A DNA stretch of 64,000 bases from Pseudomonas sp. CAN1 (GTDB taxonomy: Bacteria; Pseudomonadota; Gammaproteobacteria; Pseudomonadales; Pseudomonadaceae): the NCBI RefSeq assembly GCF_030462585.1, contig NZ_JASMRU010000001.1, forward strand, positions 293,485 to 357,484. Direction: 5' to 3'. The translations under genes were made by a program, and so were the position numbers. Below are positions 28,224 through 36,703 of this stretch, piece by piece. Each line of letters begins with the position of its first letter. The first letter of the stretch is position 1. Under the pieces are notes generated by a model, which did no database searches, had not been told where the DNA came from, and saw nothing but the letters and a program-made list of their open reading frames with translations.

Positions 28224-29758
28224 GCGCAGGCCTCCGTTTCGAGCTGCAACAGGCTGCACAGGCGTTGCCTGGCGACCGCCAGGGAACAATGTCCACGCAT
28301 GCGCTCGATGGCATTGGCAGAAAGCCGACGATATTCCTGCGGTGACTCTCGGTAGCACTGGTAGGCGGCCAGGTAGGCATCACGCAGCGACGCCCAGTCC
28401 AGCTGATGACGACAGGTGCGGTAAGCCAGTCGCGGATCGTGCGGCCAGGCCGTACCGTCTTCCCAGCTGTTCACCAGGAAGCCGACCTCATTATCCATGT
28501 AGTCCAGCATCGCGGAATTGCGTGGCGCCAGCGCAGGAATTCCGCAGGACAGCATCTCCATCAGTGGCAGGCACTGGCCTTCGCCATGGGAGGCATTGAC
28601 CACAAAATCGCTGGCCTGGATGAAAGCGTTGAAATCGCTCTGCTCGAGGAAACCATGAACCAGGACGATACGGCAGCGGAACTCCGGCAGACGCGCCAGG
28701 GTGGTCAACATGGCTTCGACCGCCGAACGGTATTCCTGGTGTGTCAGCTTGAACAGCAGGGTCGCATCGGGCACCTCACGGAAGGCCGTGCAGAAGGCCG
28801 TGAGGATATCGGTCCAGTTCTTGCGCCCATCATAGGGATTGAGAATCGAGGTGAAGACTACCCCGTCAAGCACCAGCTCATGGTTGCCAGGGACCCACCA
28901 GCCAGTGTCTGCCGCAACGATGGGCGCAGACGCTGCCGGCTCCTCCGCAGGAGCGGGCACCGATGGAACGCTGGGGCGGATCCGCCGCTTGATGGCCGCC
29001 AGTGCCCGACTCACAGGCGCCGGCAACAGGTCCCGCCAGACCAGGCGATACCACTCGAGTAGATAGCGAGTAGTGATATGCGCCACCTGACGGGCACCGG
29101 GTCGACGCACCTCTTCTGTCGGCTCAGCCGGACCGACCACCGGTTTGGGCTGGCCAGCGGCGACGAACTCCTCCAGGGCATTGGGGCCCGGACGATACGG
29201 CCCAAGATCCAGGGTGCGGGTATCCACCACCACCCCCTTGGGTACGCGAATTCGGTGCTCGGCATCGACCGGCCGCGGTTCGGCAAGCATCTGCCGAAGG
29301 CCCTCCAGACGATCCCATACCGGCGCAGGAATGGACATCACCGGGAAGTCATCGCGTACCGCCCGGTGGATGGCGCGCACCGTCTGATTGGAATGGACCA
29401 CGGCACGTCCCAGACCTTCGAGAACCCTTCGCCAGTCCTGCTCCGGCTGTCCGTGCCAGGTCTCATCGGGAATGGTGTCGAACTCCCAGGCAAAGATCGG
29501 GATCGTCGGGCAGATCAGACCCCGAACCGTCTTGTGCGGCGGTGAAAAGGAGAGAAAGACACAGCGTTCACCGTCAGCCAGGGCCTGATGGAACAGCGGG
29601 TCGACCTCGCGTAGCGGGTCGTGTACCACGATGACCTCGCCCAATTGCTGCAGGACCGGCATGAACTCCTTGAGCACGAAGTAGTAGCTGTATTCCGGTC
29701 GACCGAGACTGGTGGCGATGTTCGATGCGTTGACATCCGAATAGACCAGGAACCTCAT
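28220..29758 (-). CDS. Glycosyltransferase family 4, first of a tandem pair
   Basis: A 512-residue protein. An N-terminal domain of about 200 residues contains SLGRPEYSYYFVLKEFMPVL and FLSFSPPHK; a low-complexity Pro/Ala linker follows at about 265-280; the C-terminal GT4 domain has VVFTSILNPYDGRKNW and HGEGQCLPLMEMLSCGIP. It is paralogous to the protein at 29755. It matches the two glycosyltransferases of the PA5455-PA5459 group, implicated in CPA assembly. Substrate unknown. Confidence 0.8.
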   Translation of the reverse strand: MRFLVYSDVNASNIATSLGRPEYSYYFVLKEFMPVLQQLGEVIVVHDPLREVDPLFHQALADGERCVFLSFSPPHKTVRGLICPTIPIFAWEFDTIPDETWHGQPEQDWRRVLEGLGRAVVHSNQTVRAIHRAVRDDFPVMSIPAPVWDRLEGLRQMLAEPRPVDAEHRIRVPKGVVVDTRTLDLGPYRPGPNALEEFVAAGQPKPVVGPAEPTEEVRRPGARQVAHITTRYLLEWYRLVWRDLLPAPVSRALAAIKRRIRPSVPSVPAPAEEPAASAPIVAADTGWWVPGNHELVLDGVVFTSILNPYDGRKNWTDILTAFCTAFREVPDATLLFKLTHQEYRSAVEAMLTTLARLPEFRCRIVLVHGFLEQSDFNAFIQASDFVVNASHGEGQCLPLMEMLSCGIPALAPRNSAMLDYMDNEVGFLVNSWEDGTAWPHDPRLAYRTCRHQLDWASLRDAYLAAYQCYRESPQEYRRLSANAIERMRGHCSLAVARQRLCSLLQLETEACA

Positions 29759-31215
29759 AGCGCCAGGCTCCTCTTCACTTCACCTGCAATAGGCGTCAGG
29801 CGGCTCTCGAAAAATGCTCCAAGACGGCTGCTTACCTCTTCGACCGAGCAGTACCGACTCATTCTGCGTTCGGCGGCTTCGGACATTCGTTGATAGTCTG
29901 CGGGGCGTTTGGCAGTTGCGTAGCTTGCGTGATAGGCGCTGACCAGCGACTCCCAGTTCAGACGGTGCAGACTGGTGCGCAGCAGCGCACGCGAATCATG
30001 CGGCCAACTGGCCGGTTGCGGTGCGCTGCCGACGATGAAGGCTACCTCTTCATCGAGGTAGTCGAGCATCGCGGTATGGCGAGGCCCGATCGCGGGTTTG
30101 CCGCAGCTGAGGAACTCCATCAGGGGCAGGCAAAGACCCTCACAGACCGAAGTGTTCACGTAATAGGTCGAGTGGCGGACCAGGTCGCGGTACTCCTCAT
30201 CCTGGAGGAAACCGTGAATCACCACGATCCGGCACTGGAACGGCGCCAGCCGCGAGAGCAGCGTCATCAGCATCACGCGGTAGCTTTCCAGATCGTGGTG
30301 AGTCATTTTCACCACCAGCGTCGCGTCGGCAACATCACGGAATGCCCAGCAGAAGGCGCTGATCATGTCGATCCAGTTCTTGCGATGGTCGCCAGGATTG
30401 AGCACCGTCGTGTACACCACACCGCGTAGCTCCACCTGCCGCAATTCCGCCACCACGGGCGGCGGCACCGGCTGACTGCTTTGCGCTGCCTTTTGCGCGG
30501 CGGGCAGGAACGGCGCCACCGCCTCGGCCCACCATCCCTTGAACAACGCCTTGGTGGTCAACCAGCGGACCGACGCGGCCGCTGGAGCAGCGACCACCGG
30601 CTCGGCGACAGCCTCCGATGGCATCGCTGGCTCTGGTGACGGTACGAGGCAATCGGCAGACAAGCCCAGGTGCGGGCTGTCGATGACGTGTCCGGTGAAG
30701 CTCAGCATCCTTGGCGAGAGGGTCAGCCGACCGGCGCCGGCCATCTCCTCACCCTGAAATCGATCCCAGACGGGCGCTGGCAGGGCAATGATCGGATAGT
30801 CCCCGCCCATCACAGCCTTCACCGCATCCGCCGCTTCGCAACTGAGCGTCAGTGCGGCACCTGAGCTGGCGAAAACCTGGCGCCAGTCATTGCGCGGCTC
30901 ATCGCCCCAGGCCTCGGTGGGAATATTGTCGAACTCCCAGGCGAACACCGGGAGAGTCGGGCAGCGCAGTCCCGCGGGCGTCTGCTGCGGCGGGCTGAAG
31001 CTGAGGAAGACGACCTGACGGCCCTGGGCACTGTGCTGATCGAAGAGCGTGTCGACTTCATCGAGGCTCTTTACCTCGACAACGCTTCCCAGTCGCTGCA
31101 AGGCAGGCACGAACTCCTTCATCAGGAAGTAGTAGCTGTACTCCGGCTTGCCAAGCGAACTGTGGATGGTGTCCTGGCTGATCTTCGAGCCAATGAGAAT
31201 AAGCAGATCCATCAT
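29755..31215 (-). CDS. Glycosyltransferase family 4, second of a tandem pair
   Basis: A 486-residue GT4 protein with SLGKPEYSYYFLMKEFVPAL and FLSFSPPQQ near the N-terminus and VVYTTVLNPGDHRKNW and CEGLCLPLMEFLSCGKP in the donor domain. The open frame extends to 31467, but homology with the tandem paralogue begins at MMDLLILIG, so the start is at 31215 (or the next ATG, 31212). First gene of a seven-gene minus-strand operon running down to 21876. The divergent DUF1127 gene shares its upstream region. Confidence 0.8.
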   Translation of the reverse strand: MMDLLILIGSKISQDTIHSSLGKPEYSYYFLMKEFVPALQRLGSVVEVKSLDEVDTLFDQHSAQGRQVVFLSFSPPQQTPAGLRCPTLPVFAWEFDNIPTEAWGDEPRNDWRQVFASSGAALTLSCEAADAVKAVMGGDYPIIALPAPVWDRFQGEEMAGAGRLTLSPRMLSFTGHVIDSPHLGLSADCLVPSPEPAMPSEAVAEPVVAAPAAASVRWLTTKALFKGWWAEAVAPFLPAAQKAAQSSQPVPPPVVAELRQVELRGVVYTTVLNPGDHRKNWIDMISAFCWAFRDVADATLVVKMTHHDLESYRVMLMTLLSRLAPFQCRIVVIHGFLQDEEYRDLVRHSTYYVNTSVCEGLCLPLMEFLSCGKPAIGPRHTAMLDYLDEEVAFIVGSAPQPASWPHDSRALLRTSLHRLNWESLVSAYHASYATAKRPADYQRMSEAAERRMSRYCSVEEVSSRLGAFFESRLTPIAGEVKRSLAL

Positions 31216-31369
31216 GCGGACGCAGGCCCCGTTCCTGCGTTGTTTTTTGTTATGGCGCGCGCGGCCTGGCCGGTTCGCTTTTTCATGGAAGAGGTGCATA
31301 GCACCAGTTCTTCGAGGCGCTGGCAAGCACCCGGATACAATGAGTACAGCTGAGGCGATAACGGGGCCG

Positions 31370-31433
31370 TACAGTTGCGATATTCGGGGAACTGACACGG
31401 AACAATCCATCCCGCCTGTGACTGGAGAGTCAC
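31370..31433 (+). promoter_or_regulatory. TACAGTT box and leader hairpin upstream of the second DUF1127 gene
   Basis: TACAGTT is at 31370-31376, and GTGACT-GGAG-AGTCAC forms a perfect 6-bp hairpin at 31418-31433, ending 63 bases before the start codon. Both resemble the elements before the DUF1127 gene at 6681, including their order, which suggests a shared control. Confidence 0.5.
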
Positions 31434-31496
31434 CCGCCAGACGCGGAATCATGTCCTCCCATACCACTCGCTCCCACGGAGCCGGAGGACGCTGCC

Positions 31497-31694
31497 ATGG
31501 AACGCACCCTCGCCACCTCGTCCACTCATCTGCTGCCCGGCATCACCGGCATGGCCTGGAAGGCACTTTGCCAGTGGCGCCAGAATGCCCGCACCCGCCG
31601 CCAACTGGCCGAGCTGACCAGCCTCCAGCTGGCTGACCTGGGCATCAGTCCCAGCGATCGTGTGAGAGAAATCTCGAAACCATTCTGGCGCTGA
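31497..31694 (+). CDS. DUF1127 domain small protein
   Basis: A 65-residue protein, MERTLATSST at the start and RRQLAELTSLQLADLGIS then SKPFWR at the end, paralogous to the protein at 6681. GGAGG at 31483-31487 is well placed for the ATG. The function is unknown; the family includes RNA-binding regulators. The two paralogues bracket the polysaccharide locus on both sides. Confidence 0.87.
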   Translation: MERTLATSSTHLLPGITGMAWKALCQWRQNARTRRQLAELTSLQLADLGISPSDRVREISKPFWR

Positions 31695-31786
31695 ATGCTG
31701 GTGACGCCGAGCAGTCTTGGCTAGTCTGACCCCAGGTAGAGTGGCCGCCCCGGCCACCTTGCATGGTCTTATCCGGAGCCACTTCC

Positions 31787-32107
31787 ATGAAGAACAGCCT
31801 TCGCCTGATCGCTGCCGCAGCCCTGATCGGCTGCACCACCGGCGCGTTCGCCACCAGTTTCGTCTACACCACCGACCTGTCGGTGCGCGCCACCGGCGCC
31901 ACCTCGGACGGCACCTCGAAGATCAGCGACTCCTTCAAGGACGACAAGATCGTCCTCGAAGCCCGCGATGACGCGGCCTCCTTCGTTGCCAGCCAGGGCC
32001 AGATCCGTGGCGCGCACCTGGAAGCGGCCCTCGCGCACATCCGCAGCAAGCTGCCGACCCTGGCAGCCGACGACCAGCAGCTGGCCCAGGCCATCCTGAC
32101 CATCTGA
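31787..32107 (+). CDS. DUF2388 exported protein, copy 1
   Basis: A 106-residue protein with a signal peptide (about 1-22, ending GAFA) and the DUF2388 core: KIVLEARDDAASFVASQGQI, RGAHLEAALAHIR and LAQAILTI. The frame opens at 31763, but the ATG at 31787 directly precedes the signal peptide and has GGAG at 31774-31777. DUF2388 proteins are small, probably periplasmic and largely restricted to Pseudomonas; function unknown. First of three tandem paralogues. Confidence 0.85.
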   Translation: MKNSLRLIAAAALIGCTTGAFATSFVYTTDLSVRATGATSDGTSKISDSFKDDKIVLEARDDAASFVASQGQIRGAHLEAALAHIRSKLPTLAADDQQLAQAILTI

Positions 32108-32135
32108 TCGTTTGCAGCCTCCGCGCTGAATCCCC

Positions 32136-32158
32136 GCGCCGGGCGTCCTGCCCGGCGC
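32136..32158 (+). terminator. GC-rich hairpin between DUF2388 genes 1 and 2
   Basis: Perfect 9-bp stem GCGCCGGGC / GCCCGGCGC with a 5-base loop. No T-tract follows, so it may attenuate or stabilise the transcript rather than end it. Confidence 0.4.
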
Positions 32159-32226
32159 TCTGCGCTGGCTCTCCACGGCGCATTCCGTTAGCCTTGGCGG
32201 CCGTGCTCTCCCGATCGTCCAAGCCC

Positions 32227-32520
32227 ATGCGTACCCTGCTGTTCCTGCTACCACTGCTGACCTGTTCCCTGCCTGCCCAGGCGTTCGACCAGACGACTCA
32301 GTTCCCGGTGGGTACCAGCTACATCACCAGCCAGGTCACCAGCGCGCCGTTTGACAACAAACTGCTGCGCGGAGCCCGTGATGACGCGGCGCAGTTCGTC
32401 GCCACGGATGGAGCGATACGAGGCGCGCGCCTGGAAGCTGCGCTGCACTGGCTGCGGCAGAAATACCCGGCGCTGGCGGTGAACGATCGGGAACTGGCCG
32501 AAGCAATTCTTGCCAAATAA
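32227..32520 (+). CDS. DUF2388 exported protein, copy 2
   Basis: A 97-residue protein with signal peptide MRTLLFLLPLLTCSLPAQA and the DUF2388 core LLRGARDDAAQFVATDGAIR, RLEAALHWLRQ and LAEAILAK. The ATG at 32227 fits the signal peptide; the frame opens slightly earlier. Similar in length and pattern to its two neighbours, so a local gene triplication is likely. Confidence 0.85.
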   Translation: MRTLLFLLPLLTCSLPAQAFDQTTQFPVGTSYITSQVTSAPFDNKLLRGARDDAAQFVATDGAIRGARLEAALHWLRQKYPALAVNDRELAEAILAK

Positions 32521-32558
32521 AGTTGTGAGCAGCTCCCGCTGCCCTTTCGGAGACATCC

Positions 32559-32894
32559 ATGCGCCTCAGCTCGCTTTCCAAGAGCCCCCTGATCCTCGGC
32601 CTGCTGCTCGCCGCCTGCGCGTCCACCGCCCAGGCCCACTCGGTGGTCCGTGTGTTCAACATCACCACCAACGCCTTCGCCCGCAGCATCGACTTCACCT
32701 CGGACACCACCACCTCCGTGCGTGACATGAAGATCGTCCGCGAGGCCCGCGACGACGCCGCCAGCTACGTCGGCAGCGACGGCGCGATCCGTGGCGCCCA
32801 GCTGGAAGCCGCGTTCAAGGTGCTGCGCGAGCAGGTGCCGCAGGCGCGAGCCGCCTCCGACCAGGACCTGGCTGAAGCCATCCTCGCACTGTGA
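32559..32894 (+). CDS. DUF2388 exported protein, copy 3
   Basis: A 111-residue protein with signal peptide (ending AQA at about 26) and core KIVREARDDAASYVGSDGAI, QLEAAFKVLRE and LAEAILAL. GGAG at 32549-32552 precedes the ATG. Its stop overlaps the GTG of the following DUF4105 gene, so copy 3 and that gene are co-translated, linking this unknown family to an envelope protein. Confidence 0.86.
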   Translation: MRLSSLSKSPLILGLLLAACASTAQAHSVVRVFNITTNAFARSIDFTSDTTTSVRDMKIVREARDDAASYVGSDGAIRGAQLEAAFKVLREQVPQARAASDQDLAEAILAL

Positions 32895-34849
32895 CCCTCC
32901 GGATTGGCCGCTGGCTGGCGGCCCTGGCACTGACCGTCGCCGCCAGCAGCCAAGCCGCGCTCCGCCTGGAGCTCGACACCGATGGCCTGAACGCCGCGCA
33001 GCGCCAGGCCAGTCAGCAGCTGCTCGACGAAGCCCTGCAGACCCTGCCGCCCCGCTTCGTCCAGCGCCTGGACCGCAGCGTCGACGTGCAATGGCGCGAC
33101 GACCTGCCCAGCAATGGCATGGGCCGCACCCTGCGCCCCGGCGCCATTGCCCTGAATACCCGTTATCTCGGCGCGCTCACCGACGGCAGCGCCGCCACCG
33201 AGCAGACCGGCCGCACCCATGGCACCCTGCGCCGGGAACTGCTGGCCACCCTGCTCCACGAGCTGACCCACCTCTACGACCGCGCGCGCCTCTGGGAAAC
33301 CGACGAAGGCCGGGTGATCCGCCGCTGTACGATGCGCGACAAGAGCCTCGGCCGGGTTGGCGCGCCGGATGAGTGTCGGGGCGAGACCGGCCGCCGTTTC
33401 ACTCTCTCCGACGACCCGCGCCTGCTCGACCTGGCCGGCTGGCCCCAGTACGCCGGCAAGCATGGCGAACGCGAGCAGCACAACCGCTTCCTGCTACGCA
33501 GCCCGGACCGCTACGAGCTGACCAACCCGCGCGAGTACGTCGCGGTGAACATGGAGTACTTCCTCCTCGACCGCAGCTTCGCCTGCCGCCGCCCGGCGCT
33601 GTACCGCTATTACGCCGAGCGCTTCGGCGAACGTCCGCACGACGAATGCTCGACGCAGTACGCCTACCTCAACGCCGGCCGCGATTTCGGCCGCCAGCCG
33701 CTGGGCTACCTCGATCCGGAACGGGTCTACGAGGTCGATTACCTGATCGCCGAGGCCAACACCGAGATCGCCAGCCGCTGGGGCCATACCATGCTGCGCC
33801 TGGTGGTCTGTGCACCGGGACGCCCACGCGGCCCGGACTGCCGGCTGGACCTGGACCAGCATCTGGTGCTGTCCTACCGCGCCTTCGTCGGCGACCTGCA
33901 GCTGTCCAGCTGGGACGGCCTGACCGGCGCCTACCCGTCGCGCCTGTTCGTGCTGCCGCTGTCCCAGGTGATCGAGGAGTACACCAAGATCGAACTGCGC
34001 AGCCTGGCCTCGATTCCGCTCAGGCTCAGCCGCGACGAAGTCGCCAGTCTGGTCGAGCGCTCGGCGCAGAGCCACTGGAGCTACGACGGCAACTACTACT
34101 TCCTGTCCAACAACTGCGCGGTGGAGACGCTCAAGCTGCTGCGCAGCGGCATCCAGCGCCAGAGCCTGCAGACCATGGACAGTATCACCCCTTACGGCGT
34201 GCTCGGCCTGCTGGAGAACAAGGGCATCGCCGACGCCAGCGTGCTGGACAACCCCAAGGAAGCGCTGCGTCTGGGCTATCGCTTCGACTCCTTCCGCGAC
34301 CGCTACCAGGCGATGTTCGATGTGCTGAAGCAGCGCATGAATGTCCCGCAGGACAAGGTGGAGGACTGGCTCGCCCTGCCCGCCGTCGAGCGCCGCCAAT
34401 GGTTCGACAAGGCCGACCTGCGTGCCAGCGCCGCCCTGTTGCTACTCGAACAGGCCTCGCTGCGCCGCCAGTTGCTGCTCGCCCAGGACGAACTCAAGCG
34501 CCTGTACCTGAGCAACCCGGACGCCATGCAGAGCAAACCGGACCTCGCAGCAGCCGGCAAGACACTGCAGCAGATCCTCGATGACAGCGGCTTCCTCAGT
34601 CGCCCGGCGGAGCTGCTCGACGGCGGTTACGGCCTGCCCCAGGCACCGGAAACGGCCACCCTGGAAAAGCAGACCCAGCAGCGCCAGCAACGCCTGCGCC
34701 AGCTCAGCGACAACCTCGACCGCGAGGTACGCGCGCTGCTCACTCCCGAGCGCCGCGACGAGCTGACCGCGCTGGAAGCCAACACCAAGCAGATCGGCGC
34801 GCACCTGCGCGAGCTGCACAAGGCGTCGGGCGGGTTGGAGCTGCCCTGA
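32891..34849 (+). CDS. DUF4105 (Lnb-like) envelope protein with N-terminal zinc-peptidase-like domain
   Basis: A 652-residue protein with signal peptide (about 1-23). The N-terminal domain has a zincin-like HELTH at 123-127 (LLHELTHLYDRA) and a later NPREYVAVNMEYF. The DUF4105 domain, from about 275, shows SRWGHTMLRL (His299) and FLSNNCAVETL (Cys409), the His/Cys pair expected of an NlpC/P60-like fold; DUF4105 includes Lnb lipoprotein N-acyltransferases. The C-terminal 120 residues are Gln- and Leu-rich and probably coiled coil. The GTG start overlaps the DUF2388 stop. Activity unproven. Confidence 0.8.
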   Translation: MTLRIGRWLAALALTVAASSQAALRLELDTDGLNAAQRQASQQLLDEALQTLPPRFVQRLDRSVDVQWRDDLPSNGMGRTLRPGAIALNTRYLGALTDGSAATEQTGRTHGTLRRELLATLLHELTHLYDRARLWETDEGRVIRRCTMRDKSLGRVGAPDECRGETGRRFTLSDDPRLLDLAGWPQYAGKHGEREQHNRFLLRSPDRYELTNPREYVAVNMEYFLLDRSFACRRPALYRYYAERFGERPHDECSTQYAYLNAGRDFGRQPLGYLDPERVYEVDYLIAEANTEIASRWGHTMLRLVVCAPGRPRGPDCRLDLDQHLVLSYRAFVGDLQLSSWDGLTGAYPSRLFVLPLSQVIEEYTKIELRSLASIPLRLSRDEVASLVERSAQSHWSYDGNYYFLSNNCAVETLKLLRSGIQRQSLQTMDSITPYGVLGLLENKGIADASVLDNPKEALRLGYRFDSFRDRYQAMFDVLKQRMNVPQDKVEDWLALPAVERRQWFDKADLRASAALLLLEQASLRRQLLLAQDELKRLYLSNPDAMQSKPDLAAAGKTLQQILDDSGFLSRPAELLDGGYGLPQAPETATLEKQTQQRQQRLRQLSDNLDREVRALLTPERRDELTALEANTKQIGAHLRELHKASGGLELP

Positions 34850-34874
34850 CGCCAGCACTGGATTGCCCGGTTTC

Positions 34875-34944
34875 GTAGGAGCGGACTCCGTCCGCGATAG
34901 GCTCGCAACGCCCCGGAAGCCATCGCGGATGAATCCGCTCCTAC
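34875..34944. repeat. REP inverted pair, GGACTCCGTCC variant
   Basis: GTAGGAGCGGACTCCGTCCG and, 40 bases on, the inverse ending GCTCCTAC. They lie between two convergent genes and can fold into one long hairpin, possibly acting as a terminator in both directions. Confidence 0.8.
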
Positions 34945-34959
34945 AAGAAGCCGCGGCCG

Positions 34960-35361
34960 CTAGAGCTTCTCCTCCCACTCCTCTTCCAGCTGCTCGTCCA
35001 GGTGAATCCACGGCAGGCGGCTCTTCACCCAGATGTGCCGGTCGGGCACCACCGTGGCCACCTCATCAAGGGTCGCCGTGGTCAGGTCCAGGGTGTCCGG
35101 CGCATGGTCGGTGAACAGCGCCAGCTGCGCCCCGCAGTTGCCGCAGAAGTAGCGCCGGCAGGTAGCCGAGGAGCGGTATTCGGCAGGCTTGCCGAGGGTC
35201 CAGCGGAAGCTGCCGATGGGCACCGTCACCCAGGTGGTGACGATGCCACCGGTAGTGCGCCGGCAGATCGAGCAATGGCAGTGGGCGACGTCCTTCAGTT
35301 CGGCGTCGCACTCGTAGCGCAGCTGGCCGCAGTGGCAGCCACCCCGGTGTACTCTGTCCAT
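34960..35361 (-). CDS. GFA family (CENP-V/GFA domain) protein
   Basis: A 133-residue zinc-binding protein of the family of glutathione-dependent formaldehyde-activating enzyme. Metal-binding cysteines are visible as Cys9, Cys11, Cys28, Cys30 and Cys33 (GGCHCG, HCHCSIC) and in CRRYFCGNCGAQL. Most members of this size are uncharacterised, and formaldehyde activity cannot be assumed. Stands alone, divergent from the small gene at 35391. Confidence 0.85.
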   Translation of the reverse strand: MDRVHRGGCHCGQLRYECDAELKDVAHCHCSICRRTTGGIVTTWVTVPIGSFRWTLGKPAEYRSSATCRRYFCGNCGAQLALFTDHAPDTLDLTTATLDEVATVVPDRHIWVKSRLPWIHLDEQLEEEWEEKL

Positions 35362-35390
35362 CTTTCCTCCCGTCAGAACTGGCTGAATCC

Positions 35391-35696
35391 ATGCCCACCG
35401 CCCCGCTGCTCTCCCGCACCGCTCAGGGCCACCTGTCGCTGGACATGGAGGACGACCCCGGCAACCTGTGGCCGGCGGTACTGGAGCGGCTGCGCACGCT
35501 GGGCGCGTCAGGTGTCGACCACGATCACATGGGCAGTGCGGTCGACGCCAGCATCGGCCCGCATTTCCGCCTGGGCGGCGTCCAGCTCAAGAGTGGCTGG
35601 GATAATTGGTCCGGCTACTACCTGATGGCTGACTCCGCTGCCGGCGACGCCCTGCTGCAGGAGCTCTACGCCTGGCTGCTCGCCCAGCCGGTGTAG
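35391..35696 (+). CDS. Small conserved hypothetical protein
   Basis: A 101-residue acidic protein without signal peptide or membrane segment. It contains several aromatic and histidine residues (VDHDHMG, KSGWDNWSGYYLM). No family was recognised. It is supported as a gene by its strong codon bias, its position filling the gap between the divergent GFA gene and the convergent LysR gene, and an absence of a better frame. Confidence 0.6.
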   Translation: MPTAPLLSRTAQGHLSLDMEDDPGNLWPAVLERLRTLGASGVDHDHMGSAVDASIGPHFRLGGVQLKSGWDNWSGYYLMADSAAGDALLQELYAWLLAQPV

Positions 35697-35701
35697 CGGG
35701 C

Positions 35702-36628
35702 TCAGTCCGCCGGCTCGCCGCTGCCCAGCTCGCTCTGGGCACGTGCCAGCGCATCGAGGAAGGCTCCGAGTACTTCACCCGGCTCCGCGCCCTGACGGGT
35801 CACGCAGTGGAACTCCGAAACGAAGGCCAACTGGGCTGGGCGGATCGCACGCAGGTGCCCATCGGCGACCCACTTGGCAGCGTAGTGCGTGGGCAGGTAA
35901 CCGATGAAAGCGCCGCTGAACAGCAGGTTGGCGATGGCCTCCATGCTGTAGGCGTTGGTCGCGCGGCTGAACACCAGGCCATGGGGCCGGCGACTCTCGG
36001 CCATGTAGCCGCGGCCGACGTACTCGGCGGCGCAGATCGCTTCCAGCGAAGGCTCATCATCAGCCCAGCTGAAGAAAGGGTGCTCGCGCGAGCAATAGAG
36101 GTTCTGCTCCTCGCGAAACAGCAACTGGTAGCAAAGCCCCGACAACCGATGGTGGAAGGCGCCGATGGCCAGTTGCAGACGCTCCTCCAGCACGGCGTTT
36201 TCCAGCTCGTCCGGGCGCTGGGTATGCAGGTTCAGACGCACCCGCGGATAGCGCTCGCGGAACAGCCGGATCGCCAGCGGCATCGGCCAGCACTGCTGGC
36301 CAAGCACACCGTCGACACAGCCCAGGTGCAGCACCTCGCGGTCCCGACCGCCCAGGCCGTTGGCCTGCTCGCGGAAGCGTTCGATATCGACGAACAGCTC
36401 CAGCGCCGCCTCATACAACTGCTGGCCTTCTTCGGTGAGCTGGAAGCCACTGGCGCCGCGCCGGCACAGCGAATAGCCCAGGCGCAGTTCGAGGTCGCGC
36501 ACCAGCACGCTCAGCCGTGACAGGCTGGTGTTCAGGCGCACCTGGGCGGCGGTGAAGCCGCCGGCCTCGACGATGGTGCAGAAGGTGCGCAGCAGGCGCA
36601 GATCGATATCGGAAAGATTGCCCAGCAT
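35702..36628 (-). CDS. gpuR: LysR family regulator of guanidinopropionate use
   Basis: A 308-residue LysR regulator. The helix-turn-helix lies at about 10-65 (LLRTFCTIVEAGGFTAAQVRLNTSLSR), followed by the effector domain. It is downstream of and in the same direction as the guanidinopropionase gene, as GpuR is in the P. aeruginosa gpuPAR locus, so it probably activates gpuP and gpuA in response to 3-guanidinopropionate. The assignment rests on neighbours. Confidence 0.75.
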   Translation of the reverse strand: MLGNLSDIDLRLLRTFCTIVEAGGFTAAQVRLNTSLSRLSVLVRDLELRLGYSLCRRGASGFQLTEEGQQLYEAALELFVDIERFREQANGLGGRDREVLHLGCVDGVLGQQCWPMPLAIRLFRERYPRVRLNLHTQRPDELENAVLEERLQLAIGAFHHRLSGLCYQLLFREEQNLYCSREHPFFSWADDEPSLEAICAAEYVGRGYMAESRRPHGLVFSRATNAYSMEAIANLLFSGAFIGYLPTHYAAKWVADGHLRAIRPAQLAFVSEFHCVTRQGAEPGEVLGAFLDALARAQSELGSGEPAD

Positions 36629-36703
36629 GGGAGTTCTCGTGGCGGCGGGCTCGGGCCTTTCGTTATAGCGCCGAGCACGCCGCCCCGTGAACCCCCGGAG
36701 CGG

